Part shown: piece after piece, positions 1 to 5,633 of the stretch
Position numbering within the stretch: the stretch's first letter is position 1
How the letters are laid out: the number at the start of each line of letters is the position of its first letter
Source: Collinsella sp.
GTDB lineage: Bacteria; Actinomycetota; Coriobacteriia; Coriobacteriales; Coriobacteriaceae
Direction: 5' to 3'
Assembly: GCA_014871605.1 (NCBI GenBank)
Contig: WGSQ01000068.1
Location: forward strand, 1 to 9,120
Length of the DNA stretch: 9,120 bases
Translations under genes and position numbers: made by a program
The notes under the pieces: model-generated
Databases searched by the model: none
What the model was told of the DNA's origin: nothing
What the model saw: the letters and a program-made list of their open reading frames with translations, nothing else

Positions 1-23
1 TTTCGGTCTAGGTCCTGGTGGGT

Positions 24-554
24 ATGACGGACTCTTTTGAGCAGATTTCCGCACATAACGAGGAGCTGACGCGTGATATTGTCGAGCGCGCGAGCGCTCG
101 GGGCGTGACGGTTTCGACGGCTGAGTCGCTGACAGCAGGTATGATCGCCTCGACGATTGCCGATATCCCGGGCGCCTCGGCGGTGCTGCGTGGCGGTGCG
201 GTGACCTACTGCGATGAGATTAAGCATCGCGTTTTGGGTGTTGAGCAGGAGACGCTCGACCGCTATACCGCGGTGTCGCATCAGACCGCGCGCGAGATGG
301 CGGCGGGTTCGCTGGAGCTGTATCAGAGCGATATTGCAGTGAGCGCAACGGGCTATGCCGGCCCCGGCGGCGGCACTGAGGACGATCCGGCTGGCACTTT
401 CTATATTGGCTGGGCGTATCGCGTGGCTGATGGGGAAGTGCCGGTCGTGGACTCTGTACGCTGCCACTATGAGGGCGACCGTTCGTGTGTTCGTGCCCAT
501 GCGGTCGCGGAGGCATTGGGACGCATTGTCTGCGTGCTCGATTCTATGGAATAG
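24..554 (+). CDS. cinA: Stand-alone CinA C-terminal domain protein (nicotinamide-nucleotide amidohydrolase, PncC type)
   Basis: The 176-residue product is a single CinA C-terminal domain. Enzymes of this family deamidate nicotinamide mononucleotide to nicotinic acid mononucleotide in cytoplasmic NAD salvage. Visible signatures are the TAES motif at residues 32-35, a GGAVTY segment near 57-62, AVS followed by an AREMA helix near 83-93, and the glycine loop AGPGGGT at 112-118. The N-terminal molybdopterin-binding-like (COG1058) half of long CinA proteins is absent, so the competence-associated name fits less well than PncC. I chose ATG 24. GTG 18 in the same frame is possible and adds two residues. 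ATG 24 would overlap a TGA at 25-27 in frame 1, which could be the stop of an upstream gene cut by the window edge, but that gene cannot be identified from eight codons. Family assignment is secure; the start is less so. Confidence 0.93.
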   Translation: MTDSFEQISAHNEELTRDIVERASARGVTVSTAESLTAGMIASTIADIPGASAVLRGGAVTYCDEIKHRVLGVEQETLDRYTAVSHQTAREMAAGSLELYQSDIAVSATGYAGPGGGTEDDPAGTFYIGWAYRVADGEVPVVDSVRCHYEGDRSCVRAHAVAEALGRIVCVLDSME

Positions 555-561
555 ACGTGTT

Positions 562-585
562 TTAAGGGGCTTCCGGGCCCCTTAA
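562..585 (+). terminator. Hairpin terminator after cinA
   Basis: A perfect 9-bp stem, TTAAGGGGC (562-570) with GCCCCTTAA (577-585), encloses the loop TTCCGG. It starts 7 bases after the cinA stop. The downstream tail (TTGTGG) is poor in T, so termination may be only partial, but position and stability fit the end of the cinA transcript. It separates cinA from recA. Confidence 0.65.
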
Positions 586-752
586 TTGTGGAGATAGGGA
601 CCTCCTGCGAATTATATCTTTGTGCAGGTAGTTCTTGTATTTTTTCTCGTCATGATTTTCTTGGTTCGCCTGCGGGCAATTTTTTGGTCAGTGTTTGGTC
701 TGCTTTTGGTTGGGTTTTGGAAAGGTCGGCTGCATATGATTTATCTGAACGG
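586..752 (+). other. T-rich non-coding spacer upstream of the recA promoter
   Basis: These 167 bases are markedly T-rich on the + strand, unlike the GC-rich genes around them. I find no convincing gene: the only + strand ORF here starts at a GTG in the terminator flank, lacks a ribosome binding site and runs through the recA promoter. A weak 5-bp hairpin (CCTGC 604-608 with GCAGG 624-628) and a run of six T at 680-685 are present without clear function. Confidence 0.5.
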
Positions 753-781
753 TTGACCACGAACAGCCGTTCGTTTATTAT
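753..781 (+). promoter_or_regulatory. recA promoter (sigma-A type)
   Basis: The -35 element TTGACC (753-758) and -10 element TATTAT (776-781) are separated by exactly 17 bp. Each matches the housekeeping consensus at five of six positions. Transcription would start near A788, giving a leader of about 24 nt before the recA ATG. The LexA-type box lies entirely within the spacer. Confidence 0.8.
760..773 (+). promoter_or_regulatory. LexA operator (SOS box) in the recA promoter
   Basis: CGAACAGCCGTTCG is a palindrome of the form CGAAC-N4-GTTCG, the SOS box described for Bacillus and many Actinobacteria (GAAC-N4-GTTC core). It sits between the -35 and -10 hexamers, where bound LexA would block RNA polymerase. 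This predicts DNA-damage induction of recA-recX. The lexA gene itself is not in the window. Confidence 0.85.
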
Positions 782-796
782 CGATGCAGGTTGTTA

Positions 797-805
797 AGAG
801 GAGGG
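797..805 (+). promoter_or_regulatory. recA ribosome binding site
   Basis: AGAGGAGGG lies 6 bases before ATG 812 and is a near-perfect Shine-Dalgarno. It decides the start: an in-frame TTG at 791 lies upstream of it and is rejected. Confidence 0.85.
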
Positions 806-811
806 CTTTTC

Positions 812-1960
812 ATGGCCAAGAATTCAGGTCCCGTACGTACCGTTCATGCTCGCACGACGGGTAAAGAGCGCGATGAGATGATCGCCACCACCAAGGCCGA
901 GATCGAGAAGAAATTCGGCCAGGGTTCCATCATGAGGTACGGCGACGGTGGCCCCGAGCTCGAGGTCGAGGCCATCCCTACGGGCGCTCTGGCACTCGAT
1001 GCCGCTCTGGGTATCGGCGGTGTGCCGCGCGGCCGAATCGTCGAGATCTACGGTCCCGAGTCCTCCGGTAAGACGACGCTTTCGCTCGAGATCCTGGCCG
1101 AGGCCCAGGCAATGGGTGGCGTTGTGGCATTTATCGATGCCGAGCATGCGCTCGATCCCACGTATGCCGCGCGCATCGGCGTGGATATCGACGAGGTGCT
1201 CATTTCCCAGCCCGATACGGGTGAGCAGGCGCTCGAGATCGTTGACATGCTTGTGCGTTCTGGTGCCATCGATGCCATCGTCGTCGACTCCGTCGCCGCG
1301 CTGACCCCGCGTGCCGAGATCGAGGGAGAAATCGGCGATACCACGGTCGGTTTGCAAGCTCGCCTGATGAGTCAGGCGCTCCGCAAGCTCGCCGGCTCGC
1401 TGTCCAAGTCCAACACGACGTGCATCTTCATTAACCAACTGCGTGAGAAGATCGGCGTCATGTTCGGCAACCCCGAGACCACGACGGGCGGCCGCGCTCT
1501 TAAGTTTTTCTCTTCGGTGCGTATCGACATTCGCCGCATCGACAGCATTAAGCTTAAGGACGAGGTTATCGGTAACCGCGTGCGCGCCAAGGTCGTTAAG
1601 AACAAGGTGGCAGCTCCGTTCCGTTCTGCTGAGTTCGACATCATGTACGGTACGGGTATCTCTAAGGAGGGATCGATTCTGGACATGGCTGTCGAGTGCG
1701 GCATCTGCAAGAAGATGGGCTCCTGGTTTGCCTATGGCGAGGACAAGCTCGGCAACGGTCGCGAGGCCGCCAAGGCGTTCCTGCGCGAACACCCCGATTG
1801 CGCCGACGAGATTGAGCATAAGGTCCGCCTTGCCTGCGGGCTTGAGTTTGATGACGATGCTCCGTCCGAGGTCGAGCTGACCGATCAGCCTGCGCCTGAG
1901 GAGTTTGATGAGCTTTACGCCATCGATGGCTCCGCCATGCTCGATGATGACGACGAGTAG
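812..1960 (+). CDS. recA: Recombinase RecA
   Basis: RecA forms ATP-dependent filaments on single-stranded DNA, drives strand exchange, and triggers LexA self-cleavage in the SOS response. The 382-residue product has the full architecture: an N-terminal oligomerisation helix (about 1-35), Walker A GPESSGKT at 81-88, the catalytic-glutamate segment IDAEHALD with E111, Walker B IVVDS at 156-160, DNA-binding loop 2 around NQLREKIGVMFGNPE at 208-222, and the signature ALKFFSSVRID at 229-239. The C-terminal tail (from about 347) is strongly acidic and ends in DDDDE, as in other RecA proteins where it damps DNA binding. No intein interrupts it. The start at ATG 812 follows from the ribosome binding site at 797-805. 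Its own SOS-type promoter and the terminator after cinA indicate independent transcription. Codons are strongly biased: TTA, CTA and TCA are absent from codons between 827 and 1819. Confidence 0.99.
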   Translation: MAKNSGPVRTVHARTTGKERDEMIATTKAEIEKKFGQGSIMRYGDGGPELEVEAIPTGALALDAALGIGGVPRGRIVEIYGPESSGKTTLSLEILAEAQAMGGVVAFIDAEHALDPTYAARIGVDIDEVLISQPDTGEQALEIVDMLVRSGAIDAIVVDSVAALTPRAEIEGEIGDTTVGLQARLMSQALRKLAGSLSKSNTTCIFINQLREKIGVMFGNPETTTGGRALKFFSSVRIDIRRIDSIKLKDEVIGNRVRAKVVKNKVAAPFRSAEFDIMYGTGISKEGSILDMAVECGICKKMGSWFAYGEDKLGNGREAAKAFLREHPDCADEIEHKVRLACGLEFDDDAPSEVELTDQPAPEEFDELYAIDGSAMLDDDDE

Positions 1961-1971
1961 CGGTTACGCTC

Positions 1972-2652
1972 ATGTCGTATACGGTGACCGAGGCCACGGT
2001 CGTCTTTCCCGATAAGAAGGCGGCCTCCTCGTTCTCGAGCGGGTATGCGTCCAAAAAGCCTTGCGCACATATCGATTGTGAGCTTGAGGGCGGTTTTGAG
2101 CGGTCCATTTGGATTCCCGTGCGGGTCGCGCGCCTGTATGTCAAAAACCGCCCCGATTTTCCCTGTGATTGGGACAACTTTCGTGAGGCGGTGCAGATCA
2201 TCGAGCGTAAATGTGCACTTACCATGGTGACCGAGATGTTATCGCGCCGCGACCATGCGACGGGTGAGGTCCGTGACAAGCTGGCTCGCTACGGCTTTCA
2301 CCAGCCCGCGATCGATTTCGCCGTCGAGCGCGCCACCGAGTATCGCTTTTTAGACGAGAACCGCTTTTGCTCGTACTTTATCGAGGAACGCAAGCGGCGT
2401 GGTTGGGGACAGCGTAAAATCGAGACCGAGCTCAAGCGCCGTCATGTCGTGCTCGATGACATTCCCGGTTATCCCGAGGATTATTTTGCCGTCGAAGACG
2501 ATTTGGCGCGTGCGTCAGCCCTGCTCGCCAAGCGGCGTGTTCCAGAGACGCGCGGATTCGAAAAACTGGTTCGTTTTTTGATGGGCAAGGGCTTCTCGTA
2601 TCACATCGCCGCCGATGCCGTTAAGGCACGTCTCGATGCCGAATGCGAGTAG
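1972..2652 (+). CDS. recX: RecA regulatory protein RecX
   Basis: RecX binds RecA filaments and modulates (usually limits) their growth and activity. The 226-residue product has the tandem three-helix pattern of the family: a first repeat near residues 81-125 (ML-SRRDHATGEVRDKL, then a GF turn), a second near 126-165 (RFLDENRFCSYFIEERKRRGWG, then KIETEL), and a third near 175-222 ending in a GFSYHIAADAV segment. About 75 residues precede the first repeat; some Gram-positive RecX proteins also carry such an N-terminal extension. The gene starts 11 bp after the recA stop, as expected for a recA-recX operon. No Shine-Dalgarno is seen before ATG 1972, and a tiny 4-bp hairpin (AGCG 1959-1962 with CGCT 1967-1970) abuts the start, so translation may depend on ribosomes finishing recA. 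Identity rests on motif pattern and position. Confidence 0.93.
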   Translation: MSYTVTEATVVFPDKKAASSFSSGYASKKPCAHIDCELEGGFERSIWIPVRVARLYVKNRPDFPCDWDNFREAVQIIERKCALTMVTEMLSRRDHATGEVRDKLARYGFHQPAIDFAVERATEYRFLDENRFCSYFIEERKRRGWGQRKIETELKRRHVVLDDIPGYPEDYFAVEDDLARASALLAKRRVPETRGFEKLVRFLMGKGFSYHIAADAVKARLDAECE

Positions 2653-2677
2653 TGTGCGCTTTAGGCGTATGCGTTTT

Positions 2678-2728
2678 GTGGCCCTGCCGTTCACCGCGTT
2701 TTAACCGCCGTACTGGGGCCATTTATTT
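2678..2728 (+). terminator. Probable terminator of recA-recX
   Basis: GTGGCCC (2678-2684) can pair with GGGCCAT (2716-2722), six Watson-Crick pairs plus a terminal G-T, and is followed by the T-rich tail TTATTT. The loop is about 31 nt, long for an intrinsic terminator, though a small internal GCG/CGC pairing is possible. It overlaps the rny -35 by a few bases. Position 26 bp after the recX stop supports the call; the long loop weakens it. Confidence 0.45.
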
Positions 2729-2755
2729 GACAGTTGTTGTGGTTCAACGTACGAT
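2727..2755 (+). promoter_or_regulatory. rny promoter (sigma-A type)
   Basis: A perfect -35 TTGACA (2727-2732) lies 17 bp upstream of TACGAT (2750-2755), a -10 form common in high-GC Gram-positives (TAnnaT). Transcription would start near 2762, leaving a leader of about 160 nt before rny. The 7-bp inverted repeat TGACAGT (2728-2734) and ACTGTCA (2760-2766) flanks the promoter. Confidence 0.72.
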
Positions 2756-2784
2756 AAACACTGTCATTTGCTTTGTGATATGTG

Positions 2785-2806
2785 CTCATCTGTGATGAGT
2801 TTGTTT
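2785..2806 (+). other. Small hairpin in the rny leader
   Basis: CTCATC (2785-2790) and GATGAG (2794-2799) form a perfect 6-bp stem with the three-base loop TGT, followed by the T-rich stretch TTTGTTT. It lies about 25 nt into the predicted leader. It could be a weak terminator or pause element, but the stem is short and half A-T. Confidence 0.3.
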
Positions 2807-2858
2807 ATATGTCTATCTGTATCCGACCCGCATAAGCTGCGCCCATATTACTCAAATG

Positions 2859-2895
2859 TCGCGAGCCGTTCGTAAGGACGGTTCGCTTTGTTGTG
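2859..2895 (+). terminator. Hairpin with U-rich tail in the rny leader (possible attenuator)
   Basis: GCGAGCCGTTC (2861-2871) pairs with GGACGGTTCGC (2876-2886): 11 bp including two G-U pairs, capped by the tetraloop GTAA (2872-2875), a GNRA type. The tail TTTGTTG follows. The structure looks like an intrinsic terminator but lies 35 bases before the rny ATG and downstream of the rny promoter, so it would act on rny itself or as a stabilising 5' mRNA structure. Function is inferred. Confidence 0.55.
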
Positions 2896-2911
2896 TAACG
2901 AATCCATAAAA

Positions 2912-2916
2912 AGGAG
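2912..2916 (+). promoter_or_regulatory. rny ribosome binding site
   Basis: AGGAG, preceded by a run of A, lies 5 bases before ATG 2922. A GTG at 2916 overlaps this site and is therefore rejected as the start. Confidence 0.8.
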
Positions 2917-2921
2917 TGAGC

Positions 2922-4472
2922 ATGCCTATCATCGCAGCGCTCGTTGGCATCGTTTTGGGTGCCATCGCCGCCATTGCCTACATGCGCACCGCCAAGCAGG
3001 GTAGTCTTCACGAGGCCGACGAAAAGATTCAGTCGGCACACGCACAGGCTGAGTCCCTGATCGGTGATGCTAAGCGTCAGGCCGAGACCCTCAAAAAAGA
3101 GGCTCTGCTCGAGGCTAAAGAGGAAATCATCAAGAACAAGCAGGCCGCCGAGGCCGAGGACAAGCAGCGTAAGAACGAGATTCGTACGCTCGAGAACCGC
3201 GTGATGCAGCGCGAGGAATCCCTCGATCGCCGCAACGACGCTCTCGACAAACGCGAGCATCAGCTGTCCAGCCAGGCCGGTCAGGTCGAGAAGCGTTCTC
3301 GTGAGCTCGAGGAGCTCTGCGCAAAGCAGACCTCCGAGCTCGAGCGTATCGCCGACCTTACCCGCGAGGACGCCCACAAGGAGCTCCTCGATAAGGTTCG
3401 CGGCGAGGTCACCCACGAGGCCGCCACGATCATTCGCGAGTCCGAGCAGCAGGTTCGCGCTGAGTGCCACAAGACCGCCCAGGAGATTCTGTCCCTGGCG
3501 ATTCAGCGCTGCGCTGCCGACCACACTGCCGAGGTTACCGTTACCTCCGTGCACATTCCCTCTGATGACCTCAAGGGCCGTATCATCGGTCGCGAGGGTC
3601 GCAACATCCGGACCTTCGAGCAGGTTTCCGGCGTCAATCTCGTGATCGATGACACGCCCGAGACCGTCGTTCTTTCGAGCTTCGACCCGGTCCGTCGTGA
3701 GACCGCCCGTGTCGCCCTTGAGAACCTCATCGCCGACGGCCGCATTCACCCTGCCCGCATCGAGGAGATGTATCACAAGGCTGCCGACCTGGTTCAGCAG
3801 CGCGTACGCGAGGCTGGCGAGCAGGCAGCCTTCGATACCGGCATCCACGATCTGCACCCCGAGATCGTCAAGACCCTTGGTGCCCTGCGCTACCGTACCT
3901 CGTTTGGTCAGAACGTGCTTCAGCACTCCCTTGAGGTCTCTGATCTGTGCGGCGTGATGGCTTCCGAGCTTGGCCTGGACGTTGTGACCGCCAAGCGCGC
4001 CGGCCTGCTGCACGACCTGGGCAAGGCAATCGACCACGACGTCGAGGGCCCGCATGCCGTCATCGGCGCCGAGCTGGCCCGCCGTTATGGCGAGAAGCCC
4101 GTTATCGTCCACGCAATCGAGGCTCACCATGCTGATGTCGACCCTAACACGGTGCTCGATGTCCTGGTACAGGCCGCTGATGCTGTCTCTGCTTCTCGCC
4201 CCGGTGCCCGTCGCGAGTCTGCCGAGAACTACATCAAGCGTCTCGAGAAGCTCGAGGAGATCGCCAACTCCCATGAAGGCGTCGAGCGTACCTATGCCAT
4301 GCAGGCTGGTCGCGAGGTCCACGTCATGGTTCAGCCGGACAAGATCTCCGATGCCCAGTCCACGGTCCTGGCTCACGATATCGCCCATCAGATCGAGGAA
4401 GAGATGGAGTATCCCGGTCAGGTGCGCGTCGTCGTGATTCGCGAGAGCCGCGCTGTCGATATCGCTAAATAA
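2922..4472 (+). CDS. rny: Ribonuclease Y (membrane-anchored endoribonuclease)
   Basis: RNase Y initiates mRNA decay and processing by endonucleolytic cleavage at the inner face of the membrane. The 516-residue length matches the family. Domains in order: a single N-terminal transmembrane helix (about residues 2-20, no signal peptidase site evident), a long charged coiled coil (about 30-190), a KH RNA-binding domain with GRIIGREGRNIR at 219-230, and an HD domain with QHSLEVS (H335), the metal-binding HD pair H364-D365 in GLLHDLGKA, and D420 in the QAADAVSASRPGAR segment. All expected catalytic positions are present. The start follows from the ribosome binding site at 2912-2916. Its own promoter and structured leader precede it, and the GHKL ATPase gene starts 1 bp after its stop. 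None of its codons is TTA, CTA or TCA, as in recA, suggesting strong expression. RNase Y is typical of Firmicutes and absent from many Actinobacteria. Confidence 0.98.
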   Translation: MPIIAALVGIVLGAIAAIAYMRTAKQGSLHEADEKIQSAHAQAESLIGDAKRQAETLKKEALLEAKEEIIKNKQAAEAEDKQRKNEIRTLENRVMQREESLDRRNDALDKREHQLSSQAGQVEKRSRELEELCAKQTSELERIADLTREDAHKELLDKVRGEVTHEAATIIRESEQQVRAECHKTAQEILSLAIQRCAADHTAEVTVTSVHIPSDDLKGRIIGREGRNIRTFEQVSGVNLVIDDTPETVVLSSFDPVRRETARVALENLIADGRIHPARIEEMYHKAADLVQQRVREAGEQAAFDTGIHDLHPEIVKTLGALRYRTSFGQNVLQHSLEVSDLCGVMASELGLDVVTAKRAGLLHDLGKAIDHDVEGPHAVIGAELARRYGEKPVIVHAIEAHHADVDPNTVLDVLVQAADAVSASRPGARRESAENYIKRLEKLEEIANSHEGVERTYAMQAGREVHVMVQPDKISDAQSTVLAHDIAHQIEEEMEYPGQVRVVVIRESRAVDIAK

Positions 4473-4473
4473 C

Positions 4474-5559
4474 ATGAGCGACGCGAACGAGCTCATCTCA
4501 TTTATCGCGTCGATGTCGGGGGAGGGCAACCTTCGCGTCGAGGAGAACCTTGGCGAGGGGTATGTCCGCCTCCGCGTTTCGGAGGCCGAGCGGCGCCAGG
4601 CAAAGCACGACATTCAGAATGTCGAGGATATCGTCATCGAAATGCTCCGTAATGCTCGCGATGCTGGCGCCGACAAGGTCTATCTCGCCACGACCAAGGA
4701 AGATGGCGTCCGCACGCTTGTCTTTCTGGATAACGGTTCGGGCGTTCCACAGGATATGCAAGAGCGAATCTTCGATGCCCGCGTCACCTCCAAGCTCGAG
4801 AGTATGAAGATGGACCGTTGGGGCGTTCACGGTCGTGGCATGGCATTGTTTTCGATCAAGCAGAACACCGATGAGGCCCGTGTGGTCACGTCAGGTGTCG
4901 ATCTTGGCTCGGCCTTTAAGGTGAGCGTTGCGGCCGACCGCCTCAGTGAGCGTGCCGATCAGTCCAGCTGGCCCCAGGCTGTCAAGGATGAGGACGGACG
5001 TTATGTCTGTGCTCGCGGTCCGCATAATATTATTCGCGCTGCTTGTGAGTTTGCGCTCGAGGAGTTGCGTGGTTGCGATGTCTATCTTGGTTCTCCGTCT
5101 GAGATTGCCGCGACCCTTTATGCTCAGGCGTCAAGTCGGCTCGATACGTCGCGTCTCCTGTTCATTGATGACGAGAGCGAGCTTCCAGTTGTCGATCGTT
5201 TAGGCCTTGCCTCTGATGCCGAGGACTTTATCCGTATCTGTTCGGGTTTGGGTCTTGAGATGTCTGAGCGCACGGCCCATCGCATTTTGGCAGGGCAGAT
5301 TAAGCCCGTTCGCGGTGTGACTGCGCGTCTGCTGCGCGAGCGTGATTCGTCCTCGCATGCGCCGGCTCCTGTCGATCTCGCGAAGGATCGTCGCGGGCTA
5401 CGTATTGCCAAGGATGACATAGCACAGTTTTCGCGTGCTGTGGAGCGCGACTTTAATGACCTTGCCGCTCGGTACTATCTCAACCTTTGCGGCGACCCAA
5501 AGATTCGTGTTTCGCGTGATCGAATCACCGTGACCTTCGATCTTGCCAAAGAGGAATAG
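4474..5559 (+). CDS. Uncharacterised GHKL-fold ATP-binding protein with MutL-like N-terminal half
   Basis: The 361-residue product has the three ATP-binding signatures of the GHKL (gyrase, Hsp90, histidine kinase, MutL) superfamily. The N-box E-x3-N lies in EMLRNARDAGAD (catalytic-type E56, Mg-binding-type N60), the G1 box DNGSG at 86-90, and the glycine-rich lid GVHGRGMAL at 117-125. A TSK triplet (105-107) precedes the lid and VTS follows at 138-140. That order resembles MutL (DNGxG, TSK, GFRGEAL) more than histidine kinases. I see no histidine-kinase phospho-acceptor domain, no membrane segment and no MutL endonuclease motif DQHA-x2-E. Residues from about 155 to the end are unfamiliar; 258-290 could hold a helix-turn-helix-like pair (inference). 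ATG 4474 lies 1 bp after the rny stop, without a clear Shine-Dalgarno, which suggests translational coupling to rny. ATP binding is well supported; the cellular role is unknown. Confidence 0.85.
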   Translation: MSDANELISFIASMSGEGNLRVEENLGEGYVRLRVSEAERRQAKHDIQNVEDIVIEMLRNARDAGADKVYLATTKEDGVRTLVFLDNGSGVPQDMQERIFDARVTSKLESMKMDRWGVHGRGMALFSIKQNTDEARVVTSGVDLGSAFKVSVAADRLSERADQSSWPQAVKDEDGRYVCARGPHNIIRAACEFALEELRGCDVYLGSPSEIAATLYAQASSRLDTSRLLFIDDESELPVVDRLGLASDAEDFIRICSGLGLEMSERTAHRILAGQIKPVRGVTARLLRERDSSSHAPAPVDLAKDRRGLRIAKDDIAQFSRAVERDFNDLAARYYLNLCGDPKIRVSRDRITVTFDLAKEE

Positions 5560-5565
5560 TGCCTT

Positions 5566-5583
5566 TACCGAGTCCACTCGGTA
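5566..5583 (+). other. Perfect 7-bp inverted repeat between the GHKL gene and spoVS
   Basis: TACCGAG (5566-5572) and CTCGGTA (5577-5583) enclose TCCA. The RNA hairpin would be stable, but no T-run follows, so it is not a standard terminator. It begins 7 bases after the GHKL stop. It may be a weak terminator, an mRNA-end stabiliser or a protein-binding site. Confidence 0.5.
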
Positions 5584-5600
5584 CGATAAAGTTATTGCAG

Positions 5601-5617
5601 TTAAAACGTACTTTTAA
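5601..5617 (+). repeat. A-T rich inverted repeat before the spoVS ribosome binding site
   Basis: TTAAAA (5601-5606) and TTTTAA (5612-5617) enclose CGTAC. The 17-bp dyad resembles a repressor operator in size and ends 4 bases before the spoVS AGGAG. As RNA it would be a weak stem. A regulatory role is inference. Confidence 0.3.
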
Positions 5618-5620
5618 ACG

Positions 5621-5626
5621 CAGGAG
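5621..5626 (+). promoter_or_regulatory. spoVS ribosome binding site
   Basis: CAGGAG lies 7 bases before ATG 5634. It selects this start over a GTG at 5559 that overlaps the stop codon of the GHKL gene and would add 25 unrelated residues. Confidence 0.8.
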
Positions 5627-5633
5627 TTTCTTC

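Noticed and set aside
1..27. 3' end of an upstream gene
   Set aside because: A TGA at 25-27 would overlap ATG 24 as ATGA, but two other frames also end nearby and eight codons are not enough to support or identify a gene.
668..685. GCC-TGCG-GGC mini-hairpin followed by six T
   Set aside because: Only three base pairs in the stem; too weak to call a terminator despite the T-run.
588..797. 69-codon ORF between cinA and recA
   Set aside because: GTG start in the terminator flank, no ribosome binding site, and the frame runs across the recA promoter and SOS box. No family resemblance.
824..1819. 331-codon reverse-strand ORF opposite recA
   Set aside because: In register with recA and explained by the absence of TTA, CTA and TCA codons; the recA reading is certain.
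2861..2886. GTTC/GAAC elements near rny as a second SOS box
   Set aside because: The GTTCG copies here are direct, not inverted with a 4-bp gap; they are arms of the leader hairpin, not a LexA palindrome.
2805..4613. 602-codon reverse-strand ORF opposite rny
   Set aside because: It is in codon register with rny, has low-complexity Leu/Gly/Asp-rich content, no ribosome binding site and no recognisable domain. It is a by-product of rny codon bias.
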